DNA of 60,000 nucleotides, from assembly GCA_949358305.1 (NCBI GenBank), contig OX442318.1, positions 3,646,501-3,706,500 on the forward strand. Direction: 5' to 3'. Position numbers and translations under genes: made by a program. This document shows, one piece after another, positions 22,661 through 35,330 of this stretch; position 1 is the stretch's first letter; each line of letters begins with the position of its first letter. The notes under the pieces were generated by a model. The model saw nothing but the letters and a program-made list of their open reading frames with translations. It ran no database searches and had not been told where the DNA came from. This DNA is from Strigamia acuminata (taxonomy: Eukaryota > Arthropoda > Chilopoda > Geophilomorpha > Linotaeniidae).

Positions 22661-23626
22661 GGGGCCATCCATAAATTACGTAACGCACCAAGAGGGGGGA
22701 GGGGGTTTTAAATTTTGTCATGGGTCATTACTAATGGAGAGGGGGGGTTTCAAATTTTGTTACATTCCATGTAAAAAAAAATTTAAAATTTAAAATATTA
22801 AAATTTAATTATTTTTTATATGATTTTTGGAAAATTTGGGGGAGGGGGGATTTCAGTTTGTTATGGTCCTGACTCTAAACAGTAGAAATTTTTGAAAAAT
22901 TTGTGCGCATTTTGCACCCTTCCCTTTATTTTACCCAATGATTAGAAATAGTTTTAATTTCTTCAAATTATTTTATTTTCTTCAAATTCTAAATTTCTTA
23001 TTTTATTTTATTTATTCTCACCTTTTATCTTTAATTTTGCCTGGTTTTGATCACTCCTTCCAGACATTCATGAGAATTCTGCCCATAAATTGATACATTC
23101 GCGCTTTGCTCATTTGAATATCTCGCTCTGAACACCTGTTTTTGACCAATTCCTCTTGGGAATAGACTTGGCCTGGAACATGTGATCAGAGGTGACTTGT
23201 TTAACCCAATCACTAAAAATAATCAGAATAATTTTTGCCTTTGACGCAGTCACATCTCCTATCTCAATTGGGGGATTTCAAAGTGCGATTTATATGCGTT
23301 GCAACGCAATAGGCCATTGTGCAGCCTGAATTCTGAATATCCTGCACACAAAAATATTAAATTTCACAAACAGACGCTGTCTTTACGAAGCTACCCCATG
23401 GTAACGTATTAAGAGTTGCGGCGCCTGTGGACCCACAATCTTTTGGTTACTACAATCCCTGGAAAGCCAAAATTTCCGACACTATTGTTTAAAGTCGAAT
23501 ACAACGTGACAAGCTTTGTTACGTAATTAGTGCGTAGGGGGTTCGGGAATATGTTACGACCATATTACAGAGGGAGGGAGGGAGTCTAAAAATCCCAAAT
23601 TTTGGTTAAGTAATTTATGGACGCCC
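22661..23626. mobile_element. MITE of the GGGGCC(A/G)TCCATAAATT family, interrupted, unit 1
   Basis: The left end at 22661 and right end at 23626 (AGTAATTTATGGACGCCC) match the 311-bp MITE at 18737, but about 650 bp (roughly 22880-23505) is inserted. The insert contains GACTCTAAACAG at one side and a non-protein-like 60-aa minus-strand frame. The inserted element was not identified. Confidence 0.65.
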
Positions 23627-24178
23627 TTTTATTCTGAATTGTAATAGCTTAGCCTTAAAATAATTCCAGACAGTCTTTATACTGTCTGATTTGTCTGATT
23701 AAATTATTTATGTGAAATGATTTCTCCATACAGGACAGAATTTTTTGGTGGATGGGATCAATAAAATTTGACACTTGGAACAAGAATTTTTTACTCGGTG
23801 CAAGTACTTTGCATTTGATGCAAGAATTGTTCATTTGGTGCAAGGATTTTTCACTTGGAGCAAAAATTTTTTATTTGGACCAAAATGTCTGAGTTTGGAG
23901 AATTTGGAGCAGAATTGGAACAGAATTTGGAGCCTTGTACAAGATACATAAGTGCACCAATTAATTCTCGGAGTGGCTGATCTATCAATTTCTCTCTTAT
24001 TGGCTAACTTGGGTGTGTTATCAGGAATGACGAATGAATGACAGGTCAGTGTAAAGTCAGGCTAACAAGTGTTTATTCAAATCATCCGATCCGGATCAAT
24101 TGCTTATTTTAGCGTTAAATCTTCCACCGATTGTAATTTTTCGCATAATTGACGATTTCGCATGCCGACAAGGACGAC
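23627..24178. repeat. Junction between the tandem copies and start of copy 2
   Basis: Up to the shared run at 23766-23795 the sequence follows the 41.5-kb locus (GGGATCAATAAAATTTG). After it the sequence follows the 10.87-kb locus (TTTTTTACTCGGTGCAAG). This makes 23766-23795 the crossover interval. Confidence 0.85.
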
Positions 24179-24345
24179 CACTCCAATATCCCCAATATAT
24201 TCTCCACCTCGCCCAGATCAATAACAACAGTTTTCTGCTTAATACGCTTTGTCATTGATAATAATAAATTCTCATCCTTAGAAACTATCATTAAATCATC
24301 AACATAAACTCCTAATATTAATATTTGATCTTTGTCCCCACAAAC
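24179..24345 (-). pseudogene. Copia-type RT fragment, unit 2 (deleted variant)
   Basis: Counterpart of 11281-11477. It keeps an intact GVYVDDLMIV block where unit 1 has YVDG, but has lost 32 bp that encode the upstream YLYRDKD part. Confidence 0.78.
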
Positions 24346-24968
24346 ATCGTTCTAAAAGTTGTCTTTATCGGTGAATCCACTCAGCGAGTAAAATAGAAGA
24401 CATTTTTCAAAAAGTATATCGCCCGTGTGTGATAAGCAATGTCGGCGGTATTCAATACGATATTGGTTCGTTTATTCGTCTCCAGGTGGCAGGAGCGACC
24501 AGAGACAGTTTGCGGTAAGAAAACAGTGGCGCCATCTATGTTTCCAAGTCGCTATTAATTAGGAGTTGAAATTTCTCTGCCTTGTGAGTGGTGGAAAGGA
24601 CCCGATTTATCGCCCGTGGAAGGAATACAATACGGTATTGTTACATTAACACATAGCTCAGTTTCAACAGGTTTGGCACGCCTGCCATAAATTCGGATAC
24701 GTTTATTGGATTTGCAGTTTGGTTTCAACAAGTTTAGCACGATGGTAGGTAAATTCGGATACATTAAAGTCGTTTCTTTGACTCGCAGCTCAGTTGCAAA
24801 CAGGAAGTGTTTTTTGGATATTCAGTGCAATTTTAGCTTGCATTTGTGCGTGGGCGATAAATTCGGATGCGTTTTATGGATTTGCAGTAGATTTTCAACG
24901 AGTTCAGCCAGCAATAAGGATTCAATGGAATTTAGTATTTGTGACCTGAATATTTTAATATCACATGT
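24346..24968. repeat. Decayed repeat and tandem array, unit 2
   Basis: Identical counterpart of the 11500-12060 region as far as compared. Confidence 0.75.
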
Positions 24969-26377
24969 TGTTGCGATCCTCCGGGCTTTCCACTCTAAAA
25001 ACAAATACTTACCTGGTTTGGAGTGGTTCGCAATTGAGATGCCGTTTATAGGCCTTATACTCGGTTGCCTGTGTGGTGTCTAGGGGTAATTTTATGAAAG
25101 GAAAACGACAGTTTGAATTGAATAAAATACAAAAATGTTTTATTTGTGCGAAAAGTTACAAATATAATTATTAGAAATATAATTAATGAATTTACTAGGA
25201 AGTTATGAATTTAGTAGCTAAAACTAGGGAGAGAAAAAGAGAAGAGGAATGGGAAATGAGTCAAGTGAAACGGTTATGCTCACTTGAAACAAAGGAAAAA
25301 GGCGCCAACAACGACGGTTGATCGTTGGGCGCGAGTATTTGGCGCGCAACAAACGGCCGCTTGTTGCGCTCGGAAAATGGCGAGTCGGACTCGCCTGAGA
25401 AATATTATTTCTCGTTGAAGAACAGCTACTTTTATCTGTAAACTCCGGAGTAAAGCTCGCAGGTGGTTTACAGATAGCGGCGACGATTCTCTACGAGAAG
25501 TTTTGCCGTTGACGACGACGATGAGAGTACCAGAGTAAACTCGATGGCGCTCTCACAATAATCAAACAACGAGCAGGGAACAAATTTCCTTCGCTCGTTC
25601 GATGGCGATGAACAGTGAACTCCGGAGTAAAGCTCGCAGGTGGTTCACTGTCTTCTCACGATGGTTGACGGCGACGGGTTGCTCGATCGACGGAGGCGAA
25701 TCACGGAACAAGTCAACGCGACTCGACGGCGGCGGGTGAGCAGAGTTTCTCGGGCGTTACCCGAAATTCGTATTCTGTACGCAAATGTGGCTGGTTCCAC
25801 CAAAATCTATTCAGTGGAAACAGCAATGTCTCTTAACTCACCAAAACGTGTAAACCCGGTCAGCACTTGGAATCCTTTTGTTTGAAGTTCTTCAGTGATG
25901 ATCATTTGGGTTGTTGTTGTTGGTGTGTCAGTGTCAAGAGTGGGCCAAACCGCCAAAATTTGGGGTTTTATGCACTCTCGAAATCTGCGCACGAAATATG
26001 TGCAGATTACTAATTTTGGCACAACAAAGGATCTTGTTGCGCCAAAAGCCGTTATTATTGCATCATAACCGTTGGCTATGGGAAGGGTGGCGTGCGCCAG
26101 ACACGCTTCAGATATGCGCAGCGGATGCTGCGCAGACGTCTTAATTTAGTGAGACAAAGGATTTTGCCTCACTAAGCGGTTAATTAACGCCTCACCCCTC
26201 ACAATATTGGGGTGAGCCGTGCTAGGGGAGGATTTTCTCCCCTAATTATGTAATTGTTTGGCTTGTGCCAAACACAAATATTACAGAATAAAATGTAAAT
26301 ACAACTTCTTTCGTGGTGACTCTTTTTATTAAATAAAACACATTAAAATTGAATAAAAGTGGCTCAGGGTCACCACA
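24969..26377 (-). mobile_element. Solo LTR, hairpin-rich family, unit 2 copy
   Basis: Counterpart of 12103-13511, with the same ATGT duplications on both sides. It arrived with the segmental duplication, not by a new insertion. Confidence 0.82.
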
Positions 26378-26556
26378 ATGTAAACATTTGTTTGCATCCA
26401 AAAATATACGTTGAAACGGGAAAAGAAGAGTAAATCATCACCACAATACAGAATTGCGCAATTTAAACACATTTAGCAAGTCTTTCGTCATTATTGTGAA
26501 AATTGGTATACTACACAAGCTGTGAGTTGCGAAATTTTCAGTTTTCAATCTACGAC

Positions 26557-26967
26557 ATGATGAGAGCAGTTGCGCTGATTCTTTGTGTAATATTGAGTGG
26601 CCAGACAGAAGCGGGCGAAAAGTAAGTTTGAACCGATGAAAGACGTGATAGATGATGGGCGAATCATTACATTTTAGGTCTGGCAAACGTACTGGAACGG
26701 TCAAGTGGTTTAATTCAGAAAAGGGATTTGGTTTCATCACACCGGACGATGGCGGAGCTGATGTTTTTGTTCATTACAAGGAGTAATTTTTTTTACTAAA
26801 AATTCAACAAAATGTGACTAGATTAAGTTCTGGTTTTATTGATTGCGTTTTATTTCAGCATTAGTGGCAGTGGGTACCGTAATTTGGATGAAGGGCAGAA
26901 AGTTGAATTCTATGTAAACCAGGGTCCAAAAAGCATACATGCTTCTGATGTGGAAATTAAGACATGA
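26557..26967 (+). CDS. Secreted cold-shock-domain protein, copy D' (duplicate of D)
   Basis: Exons 26557-26621, 26678-26782 and 26859-26967. Sequence and splice sites match copy D at 13691-14101 with no difference seen. It encodes the same signal peptide and CSD with intact RNP1 (KGFGFI) and RNP2 (VFVHY). If the tandem duplication is real, the animal has two identical genes for this protein. Confidence 0.8.
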
Positions 26968-27941
26968 TCGCCCAATTTGTGATGTTTGGCGATTTAAAAA
27001 TATCAATTTGTTTTGATTCTATGGGCAAATTGTATTTTTTTGAAAACGAACGTATTTGGTTTTTTTTTGGTGAATTGGATATTAAATGAATAAAATGTGG
27101 CTTATTTAATATACTTATGTGAAGGTTGATATTAATCTGGAGTTCATCAACTTGGTAAATGTGTTGAAGAACTTTGCAGAGATATTAATGAGATAAAAGT
27201 GCATTTTGTTAGATATTATGTGTTACGGCTGCCAATATAAGTACGTCACCCGGAGGCGCCAATGTGTCCATCGACATGTTGGTTAAGGGGGTTTATTGTC
27301 CATCGACCTGGACTTTGAGGGCAACAATGAGAGAGGGGGAGGGGCACCTCCACATCTGGACCATACGAGAACCAATCAACCAATAGTGCAACGACCCATA
27401 TACAGGGTGAGTCAAAAGTCTGGAAACACCTTTTTTTCTTGAAAATGACCGAAGATATATCAATTCTATTGATGTAGGCGCATAGGAAGTCGATGGTGGG
27501 CTATCGAATGAGAGAATAAAGCATTGAAAACTTTGACGTTAACCTGACAAGTCTTATTTCACATACAGTACATCCGATCTTCAAAAGCCGAATTAATTTA
27601 TTCATCTGAAATGACTTCTTCAAATAAGACTTTACGATATCTCTGAGAAGTCAACTTGAAAAATTCAAATAAGAGGATTGTGATTAAGTGTCACTAATCT
27701 CTTCAGCACCTGCTATTGCCCCAAAAATAAGACCATGGTGTTGTATTCGTCAGCCAATATCATGTAAGTTTGTCGTAAAAGTAAAATTGCTATTTACTCT
27801 ATTTGTATTCATTACGCCGATTAAAAAAACAAAAAAGATATATAAATTAACAAAAACAACGATATACTGTATGTTTTAAATATTTTTATACCAATCCGAA
27901 TATAACACCATGAAGTATATTCGAATATAACACCATGGTGC
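26968..27941. repeat. Downstream repeats of copy D'
   Basis: Counterpart of 14102-15075; no gene. Confidence 0.55.
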
Positions 27942-28259
27942 TGTTTAGAGTAGGAAATAAACCTTGTTAGAGTAGGCTTACTTAATATTAAACCTAAACA
28001 GAACTGTTGTCATGGAGATTTAACCCCTTTTTGAGAATTGCTTGAAATTACTGTTATTTCTTACATACTGTGTTTATTATCCTCTTTTATTGTAGTTTAT
28101 TGCTTTGTGGTTGTTTAATTCCCATTTTCCTTGTTATTTGTCTGATTTCTGTTATATTTTCTATGTTCTGCTATTCCCATGTTAAACCTACTTTAAGCCT
28201 TTTTCTGGTCACTATCATTGTTAGTAATAATGCTTTGCCATATCATTAAGTGCTGTTAT

Positions 28260-28470
28260 TGTTGGGATTATTTGATGTGGAAAATCACCACTTGATGTCA
28301 TTGTGTAATTGATGTAGTTTGAGTTTTTTTATATCCTGTGGTGACACTCCTACCATATATGGAGTGAACATCCTTCCTGTGTTTTTTCCCCACTCTTTCA
28401 CTTGATGTAGAACAGTGAGGTTGCTCTAACCTTGTATTAAACTTCAACCGTTATTTCCATATTCATAACA
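28260..28470 (+). repeat. 5' LTR of the copia element
   Basis: 211 bp, TG..CA ends, with a CATATATGG promoter-like motif near 28356 and a TTGTATTAAAC motif near the end. Matches the 3' LTR at every position compared. Confidence 0.95.
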
Positions 28471-28780
28471 AATGGTAGCAGAGAGGAAGGTTGAACAATC
28501 ATCAGCCACACTGAATAGAAGAAAAACGGTATTGAGACCGAAAAACAAGAAGTTTTGAGTGGATTTGAGGCGACGGTTGAGAGCAACCACGAGGCGAAAA
28601 CCGAGAGTAACGACGCGCCATCTTGAAGAGCACGATACGAGACGACGAGAAACAACTTTAACAAAGACTGTGAGCAACAATTCGATTCGAGGTGAATTAA
28701 ACAATATTGAGATTGTGCCACAGAACTGAGACGAGGAAAAAGTTGAACAATACGTGCAAATTGAGACGAAACCAACAAAG

Positions 28781-31700
28781 ATGAGCGACACCGGTAATTG
28801 GAGTTTGGCTAACATTGAGCCATTAAATGATGCGAATTATTTCCTATGGGAATCGAGAGTGGAGGGAGTCCTCAGGGCCAAGAAATTGTGGAAAGAAGTA
28901 ATAGTTGGAGCCGAACCGCAACGAGGAGTCCAAGGAGAAGCGGATTTTGCCGCACAAGAGAAAACTTGGAACGATTGGGACGATAAAAACGCGGCGGCCC
29001 ACTTCACGATGATCAGCACCATGACGGCACCACAAGTTTTGAAATACTCAAACACAAAAGGTGCAAAGGCACTTTGGGATTTGGTGAAAACAAATATGGC
29101 GGCAAAAACCCAAGAATTACAAATGAGGAGTGCCTGCGAGCTGACACAGCTGAAAATGAGCAGTAAAGAAGATGTTGACACGTACATGAACAGGGCCGAA
29201 GCCATAATTAACCGCTGTGCGAAACTTGGCAAAAATATAGACGACTACGAGTGCAAGTTTTACGTGACGAAAGGACTGAGACGAGAGTTTGACGCGAATG
29301 TGCGCGCAATTGAAGTGCAGGCGGATTTAGACATGTCAAAAATCCGCAACATACTAAAAATGGAGGAAGGTCGAATTTCAACTAGAAAAGAAGAGAAAAA
29401 TACGACAACAAACGAGGCTGCACTAAAAACACGAGAGAAGGGACAAAAGCCAAAGCGCACATGCTTCAACTGTGGCCGTGGAGGACATATGGCAAGAGAA
29501 TGCTACAGTGAAGCAAAATGTTACAACTGCCAGGAGTTTGGTCACTTATCGAAAGATTGTTCGAAACCGAAACGAGAATTTAAAAGTGGCGACTCAAGAG
29601 GACGTGGTCGAGGCAGAGGCAATCAGCGAGGTCGCGGCAGAGGAAAAAGCGAAATAGCAATGATGGCGTACGAGGAAAAGCCTGAATTCACGCTCATGAC
29701 GTATGAGATGGATGAAAACACCAATGATGAAGAGACGAATGAAGAACCAAATGAAGAAAACGATTGGGTGTTGGATTCCGGAGCGACAAGCCACATGACG
29801 GCGCTGGATGCAAAACATTTCGACACATTCATCGGAATGGCGAAGAAAGGAAAAAGCATGAAATCGATTGGAATGGGCGAGATTGTGCTCGAACACGACG
29901 GGAAAAATTCCAGATTGAAGAAGGTGTTGTGCGTGCCGCAAATTGGAAGCAATTTGCTATCAGTATCGAAAATTGTCGATAATGGACTAAAAGTCACATT
30001 CTCCAAAACGAGCGCAACAATTGACGATGAGAATGGAGAAGAAGTTATGACGGTACCAAGAAAAGGAGACATGTTTGTGTTGCACGCGAACATTAAACAA
30101 TGCGAGAAGTCGTACAAAGCGGAGGAAAACGACAACAATTGGCACGTGAGATTGGGACACCTGAATTACAACACCCTGAGAGAAATGAAAAATGAAGAAC
30201 TAGCATACGGCATAGAAATTAGCAGCAAAGGTGGCGCCGTGTGTGAACCATGCATCGCAGGAAAAATGAAAAAGACGTCGCACAAATCGGTAACAGACCG
30301 ACAATCGTCCAGCATCATGGAATTATGGCACATTGATTTAATTGGACCAATTGGACCCGAATCTCGAGGAGGTGCAAACTATGTAATGACGGTAGTGGAC
30401 GATTGGAGTAGGATGTTGATGGTAAAAACATTAAATGCAAAAAGCGACGCAAAAGAGAAGTTGACAGAACTAATCACGTGCATGGAGAGACAAACTGATA
30501 AAAAGCTGAAGAAATTAAGGAGCGACAATGGCGGCGAGTTCTTGTCCAAAAGCATGAAGGAATGGACGACAAAGAGGGGCATTGAGCATCAGCTGACCAC
30601 AGCATTTAATCCGGCTAGCAATGGTGTCGCGGAACGCGCAAACCGGACAATACTTGAGATGTTGAGAGCAATGTTAAAAGATTGCAAACTGCCAAAGACG
30701 TTTTGGGCGGAGTGCGTATCGACGGTGGCGCACATCCGCAACCGGTGCAAATCCTCAGTTCATGGACGCACACCATTTGAGATATGGTTTGGGAGAAAAC
30801 CAAACTTGAAATACTTGAGAAGATTTGGATGTATAGCATATGTGCTAATTAAGGATCACAAACGAAAGAAATTGGATCCCAAAGCAGAGAAAGCAGTATT
30901 CATTGGATACTCGAATACAAGGAAGGCGTACCGAATTTATCATCCGGAAAGCGATTCAATTAGTGAAGAAATCGACGTAAAATTTGACGAGAGCGAAATT
31001 GGCGCAGATTTGCTGAATGGAGAAATCAAAGACGATGAAGAGATTGAGACAGTCAAAATCGATCTGAACTGCGAAGAAAACGAAGACGAATCAGACGATG
31101 CTGAGGATGAAGAGCAAAACGAGATAAATGAAGAAGAAAATGAAGCCAATGAATCGGAAGATAACACGGAAGAAAACGACACTGAGGTCGAACGTGACGA
31201 ACCACCACGGAGGGGACGACCAGCAGGGGTGACCAGGGAAATGAAGTTGGTCGCCGATAAAGTGCAAAGAGAAGAACACGAGAAGAGACTGGTTGACCAG
31301 GGAGCGCGAAGATCAGAGAGAATTAAGACGAAGCAAATGGCATTACTAGTAGAAGAAATCTTAACGCCGAAAAACTTCCACGAAGCAACAAACTCCCATC
31401 ACGCGACGGAATGGAAGGCCGCGATGGATGACGAAATGAGTTCGATGAAACAACACGGAGTGTGGAAAATAGGAAAATTGCCAAAAGGAAAGAAGGCGGT
31501 GAAATCCAAGTGGGTTTATAAAGTGAAGTTAAATTCCGAGGGGGAACCGGAAAGATTCCGAGCAAGACTAGTAGCCACTGGATACTCGCAGAAATTCGGG
31601 GACGATTACGAGCTGACCTTCGCCCCGGTTATCCGAATAGAGACTTTGAGAATGCTGATCAATGTAGCAGCAAAAATAAACAGACCATTGAAGCAACATG

Positions 31701-32905
31701 ACGTAAAAGCCGCATATCTTCACGGCAAGCTAAAAGAAGTAATATTTATGATGCAGCCGGAAGGATACGTTGAAGGAGGAAAAGGACATGTGTGCCAACT
31801 AATTAAGAGCATCTATGGATTGAAACAGGCAGGGAGATGTTGGTTTGAGATGTTAGATAAAACATTGAAGAAAATTGGATTTAGACCATCTCCAGAGGAC
31901 CCATGCCTTTATGTGATTTTTGTTGATGGCAACTTTATGTTCCTAGGCGTGTACGTGGACGATGACTTATCTTTGGCATCCACAGACGAATTTGAGACGG
32001 AACTAATGTCGAAAATGAAGGCAGAAATTGAGTTCGTGAGCATAGGAAGACTGGAATACATCCTGGGAATCCAAGTTGAGTATGGAAATGGAAGAATCAG
32101 CATCCACCAAGGCGGATACATTAGAAGATTGGTGGAGAGTGAAGGATTGGAGGGATGCAATGCAGCAATAACCCCAGTGAACCCCAATCAAAACTTGGAT
32201 GAATTTGAGGAAAGCGAAAAGGTTGATGCAACACAGTACCAGGAACTGCTGGGCAAGATGATGTACCTTGCCACACACACGAGACCAGACCTGAGCTTCC
32301 CAATGAGCCTGTTATCGCAATATAACAAGGACCCACGAAAGATTCATTTTACAGCATTGAAGCGTGTGCTGAGATACCTGAAGGGGACGGTGGACTACAA
32401 GCTGAGCTACGGGAGAGAAGAGAGCCATATCCATGGTTACTCGGACGCAAGTTGGGACCGGACATCGAACGCACGATCGTTCTCCGGATTCATCACACTT
32501 GACGGGAGTTCGATTATTAACTGGAAATGCCAGAAACAAGCGATAGTCGCGATGTCGAGTACAGAGAGTGAGCTCTTGGCGCTGACCGAAGGAGTGCGAG
32601 AATTAATTTGGTTGAAACAACTCGCAATTGGACTAAATGGAGAAGTCGACGACGGAAATGCCACAACGATGCACTGTGACAGTTTGAACGCAGTGAAACT
32701 GTTGCGAGGCGGTGCACAGAAGACGAGGACCAAGCACTTGAATCGAAAAGTGCATTTCATTAAGCAAGAGATCGAGGATGGAAACATTATCGTGGAACAT
32801 GTCGCAAGCCAAGACATGTTAGCAGACTTTTTAACGAAGCCTTTAGCCGGACCTGCACTGAACGGAATACTAGAAGCATTAGGACTAAAGACTGTGGGGG
32901 AATAA
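28781..32905 (+). CDS. Copia Gag-Pol polyprotein, 1,374 aa, intact
   Basis: A single frame encodes the retrotransposon capsid and replication enzymes. In order: a Gag region; two CCHC zinc knuckles ([18 protein letters not shown], then [14 protein letters not shown], encoded near 29464-29560); aspartic protease [11 protein letters not shown] (near 29770); GAG-pre-integrase [12 protein letters not shown]; integrase core with [10 protein letters not shown] and a VVDDW region; an acidic linker near 31020-31190; RT with [17 protein letters not shown] and catalytic YVDDDLSL (near 31950); RNase H with YSDASWD and STESELLAL. The ATG at 28781 (MSDTGNWSL) was chosen; an upstream in-frame GTG is not a likely start. 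All key residues are present, so it may be active. Confidence 0.97.
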   Translation: MSDTGNWSLANIEPLNDANYFLWESRVEGVLRAKKLWKEVIVGAEPQRGVQGEADFAAQEKTWNDWDDKNAAAHFTMISTMTAPQVLKYSNTKGAKALWDLVKTNMAAKTQELQMRSACELTQLKMSSKEDVDTYMNRAEAIINRCAKLGKNIDDYECKFYVTKGLRREFDANVRAIEVQADLDMSKIRNILKMEEGRISTRKEEKNTTTNEAALKTREKGQKPKRTCFNCGRGGHMARECYSEAKCYNCQEFGHLSKDCSKPKREFKSGDSRGRGRGRGNQRGRGRGKSEIAMMAYEEKPEFTLMTYEMDENTNDEETNEEPNEENDWVLDSGATSHMTALDAKHFDTFIGMAKKGKSMKSIGMGEIVLEHDGKNSRLKKVLCVPQIGSNLLSVSKIVDNGLKVTFSKTSATIDDENGEEVMTVPRKGDMFVLHANIKQCEKSYKAEENDNNWHVRLGHLNYNTLREMKNEELAYGIEISSKGGAVCEPCIAGKMKKTSHKSVTDRQSSSIMELWHIDLIGPIGPESRGGANYVMTVVDDWSRMLMVKTLNAKSDAKEKLTELITCMERQTDKKLKKLRSDNGGEFLSKSMKEWTTKRGIEHQLTTAFNPASNGVAERANRTILEMLRAMLKDCKLPKTFWAECVSTVAHIRNRCKSSVHGRTPFEIWFGRKPNLKYLRRFGCIAYVLIKDHKRKKLDPKAEKAVFIGYSNTRKAYRIYHPESDSISEEIDVKFDESEIGADLLNGEIKDDEEIETVKIDLNCEENEDESDDAEDEEQNEINEEENEANESEDNTEENDTEVERDEPPRRGRPAGVTREMKLVADKVQREEHEKRLVDQGARRSERIKTKQMALLVEEILTPKNFHEATNSHHATEWKAAMDDEMSSMKQHGVWKIGKLPKGKKAVKSKWVYKVKLNSEGEPERFRARLVATGYSQKFGDDYELTFAPVIRIETLRMLINVAAKINRPLKQHDVKAAYLHGKLKEVIFMMQPEGYVEGGKGHVCQLIKSIYGLKQAGRCWFEMLDKTLKKIGFRPSPEDPCLYVIFVDGNFMFLGVYVDDDLSLASTDEFETELMSKMKAEIEFVSIGRLEYILGIQVEYGNGRISIHQGGYIRRLVESEGLEGCNAAITPVNPNQNLDEFEESEKVDATQYQELLGKMMYLATHTRPDLSFPMSLLSQYNKDPRKIHFTALKRVLRYLKGTVDYKLSYGREESHIHGYSDASWDRTSNARSFSGFITLDGSSIINWKCQKQAIVAMSSTESELLALTEGVRELIWLKQLAIGLNGEVDDGNATTMHCDSLNAVKLLRGGAQKTRTKHLNRKVHFIKQEIEDGNIIVEHVASQDMLADFLTKPLAGPALNGILEALGLKTVGE

Positions 32906-33006
32906 TGACTTTATTGTGTGCAGTGTTCATATTGATTGTTTTTATATAATTGTGTTTTTGAGAAGTGTTTTTGTGATGAAATCGAATTGTTGATTTTGGG
33001 GGAATT

Positions 33007-33217
33007 TGTTGGGATTATTTGATGTGGAAAATCACCACTTGATGTCATTGTGTAATTGATGTAGTTTGAGTTTTTTTATATCCTGTGGTGACACTCCTAC
33101 CATATATGGAGTGAACATCCTTCCTGTGTTTTTTCCCCACTCTTTCACTTGATGTAGAACAGTGAGGTTGCTCTAACCTTGTATTAAACTTCAACCGTTA
33201 TTTCCATATTCATAACA
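33007..33217 (+). repeat. 3' LTR of the copia element
   Basis: Same sequence as the 5' LTR, followed by the GTTAT target duplication. Confidence 0.95.
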
Positions 33218-33533
33218 GTTATTATTCTAAGTTTTCTTTGTTTATGAATTGTGCATTATTAAATCAGACTAAACTTGATTTCCAAAGAGAGCACTTGTGT
33301 TTCTTTCTCTCTCTTCCCCTGAGGCCCTGGACCCTTAGCTCCCAAGACCCTCTATGGGTCAGTTGTGTCAGTAACTCTCCTTTTCATTTCCTCCGAGGTC
33401 GCTTCTGGGCAACTACGTCACCTGTGGTGGCGGGTTAGCCCAGTGCTCGCGTTGGTAGAACCAGCCTCACCTCCCCTCTTCCTCTACCACCTCAAGCAGA
33501 CCAGGACAAGGCGTGACCATCCGCCACAGGTGC

Positions 33534-34320
33534 TTTAGCTGAAGTGGTGTTATATTCGAATTTTTCAACAATGTTTCACAACTTACAGTTTTCAAAGAAA
33601 CTCGAATACAACACTACAGTGTTATTTTCGGGAGAAGACGGTAGTTGCTACCACATGTTGTAGGAAGCCATCTTTTTAGATCAGTTTGGCTTGTGTCATG
33701 TTCAATCAAGAATTCTCTTCATTAGGATTTAATGAGAACAGAATTTGTCCTTTCAAGATAGAATTCATCTACTAATTATACTCTATGGCCAATGGCCTTT
33801 TAGCAAGTGGGATGGGCCTCGGTCTGTAAAATACTGCTTGAAATTGTTTTGAAGCTTGTTTTATTCTGCACACAATACTTAAGGTTGGGGACAAAATGGT
33901 AAAACACCACTATTTAACCAATAGATACTTCGGTAACACCCATCTTAAAACATCTCAAGTAACACGAATGATAGAATTTCTATTGCATCGATATAACAAA
34001 TCTATCCACCCTCGATGTAGACCATCTACACAGATGCATTGGGATTCTATGTAGAAATTCTGTCGAAAATGGAAATTAAACATAGACCGCTCTATCTGAA
34101 ATAGATATAGACCGATTATATAGATGCGAAGAAATTCTATGTGGAAATTCTATCGAAAAAGAAAATTAAACATAGACCGCTCTATTTCGTCCTACATAGA
34201 CCGCTCTATTTCGTCCTACATAGACCTTTAATGCGGATCGACAAAATGGTAAAACACCCCTTTTTAACCTTAAAGCCATTAGTTATTTCGGTAACACCTA
34301 TCTGAAAAGATGGTTATACT
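33534..34320. repeat. Decayed repeat mosaic, unit 2
   Basis: Counterpart of 15705-16491, including the small CTCTATTTCGTCCTACATAG array near 34180-34225. Confidence 0.55.
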
Positions 34321-34756
34321 CTTTCCACACTCAAAAGGCCCCCTCTGAAGCTAGGCTCCCATTGGCCAAGCCATTTCACTGGTGTACTGATACAAAAAGA
34401 AGACCCAAAACACCCGAAATGCATTATAAAGACATACAGATATAAATAGAAGGACAGACATTGCAATCGATTTGTTATTGTTTGGAAATTGTCTACTCTC
34501 CAGACATAGCAAGCAATAAAACTGAAATAAATGCATTTTATTTAAAAACAACATAAAATTTTTTTTTCAAAATAGAAAACATATTCTATTACACAATAAC
34601 ATTAAAAGAACATTACTTCAACCATATGATTCAGGAAAAGACTCAAAATCAAAGGGAACTACTTTTCCTCATAGCAGTAGTCCAACTGGAGTTCTGAGTG
34701 ATCAGACTAGGCCAATGGGAGCCAAGCTTCAGAGGGGGCCTTTTGAGTGTGGAAAG
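34321..34756. mobile_element. Foldback MITE with 47-bp inverted repeats, unit 2
   Basis: Counterpart of 16492-16927. Confidence 0.85.
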
Positions 34757-35330
34757 AATATAGTGTGTTTTATTAAGAACAGCATGGCTGAAAAGTATTT
34801 TGGGTCAGAAACAGGAAAAGAAGAGTAAAGGTATGTTGAAACGAAGAATAGCTTGCCTTCAATAGCAGAATAAAACATTCTGATATATGTGACTGACAGG
34901 TGTTATTTTTGTTGATTGTTCCTGTTTCTTTGTTAAGTCTCCTGCTTTAAACTGGGAATGTTTTAAAACGTGTCAAAAGGGGTGTACTTCAGAATGGGCC
35001 CAAAACTTGGTTAGTCACCAAACAAACCCTCCTGAGTTGTAAAATGACACTCAAAAGTGTCCGAAAATAAGTTATCTGGTTGAAAACGCCGCTTTTAGCC
35101 ATCGTGGTTAGCGTGTTTTATTAAGAACAGCATGGCTGAAAGGTATTTTGTGTCAGAAACAGGAAAAGAAGAGTAAGGAAGGATAGCTTCCCTACAGTAG
35201 AAAAATTAAACAGACTTATGTGACAGCTGACAGGTGTTATTTTTGTTGATTGTTCTTGGTTCTTTGTTAGTTCTTCTACTTAAGCTGGGAATGTTTGAAA
35301 ACGTGTCAAAAGTTTTCAAACTACTGCACG
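34757..35330 (+). promoter_or_regulatory. Repeated 5' region of CSD copy E'
   Basis: Counterpart of 16928-17501, with the two imperfect tandem copies of the CSD upstream block. Confidence 0.5.

Larger units (their letters stand above)
10868..23766. repeat. Tandem segmental duplication, copy 1 (about 12.9 kb)
   Basis: Everything from the block CTTGGAACAAGAATTTT near 10875 to about 23766 recurs at 23766-41593. The offset is +12,898 at the start, +12,866 after a 32-bp deletion near 24338, and +17,829 after the copia insertion. Every open frame I compared outside one 160-bp patch is identical in both copies. Ordered contents: copia-like RT fragment, repeat array, solo LTR, CSD D, solo LTR, foldback MITE, CSD E, MITE, repeat array, solo LTR, CSD pseudogene, Tc1 remnant, interrupted MITE. 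Confidence 0.93.
28260..33217 (+). mobile_element. Intact Ty1/copia retrotransposon, 4,958 bp
   Basis: Two 211-bp LTRs (28260-28470 and 33007-33217) appear identical, start TGTTGGGATT and end TTCATAACA. The 5-bp target duplication GTTAT lies at 28255-28259 and 33218-33222; copy 1 shows the empty site (GCTGTTATTATTC near 15387). The primer-binding site TGGTAGCAGAG starts 3 nt after the 5' LTR and fits the 3' end of an animal initiator tRNA-Met. A purine run (TTTGGGGGAATT) abuts the 3' LTR. Identical LTRs and one open frame indicate a very recent insertion. Confidence 0.97.
27942..33528. mobile_element. Solo LTR, second family, unit 2, split by a copia element
   Basis: Counterpart of 15076-15699. 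The left part is 27942-28259 and the right part 33218-33528. The outer GGTGC duplications persist (27937-27941 and 33529-33533). The copia element sits inside, so the copia insertion is younger than the LTR. Confidence 0.8.

Noticed and set aside
28837-32817. Many long open frames antisense to the copia polyprotein
   Set aside because: They mirror the codon pattern of the real frame, lack domains, and have no starts or context of their own.
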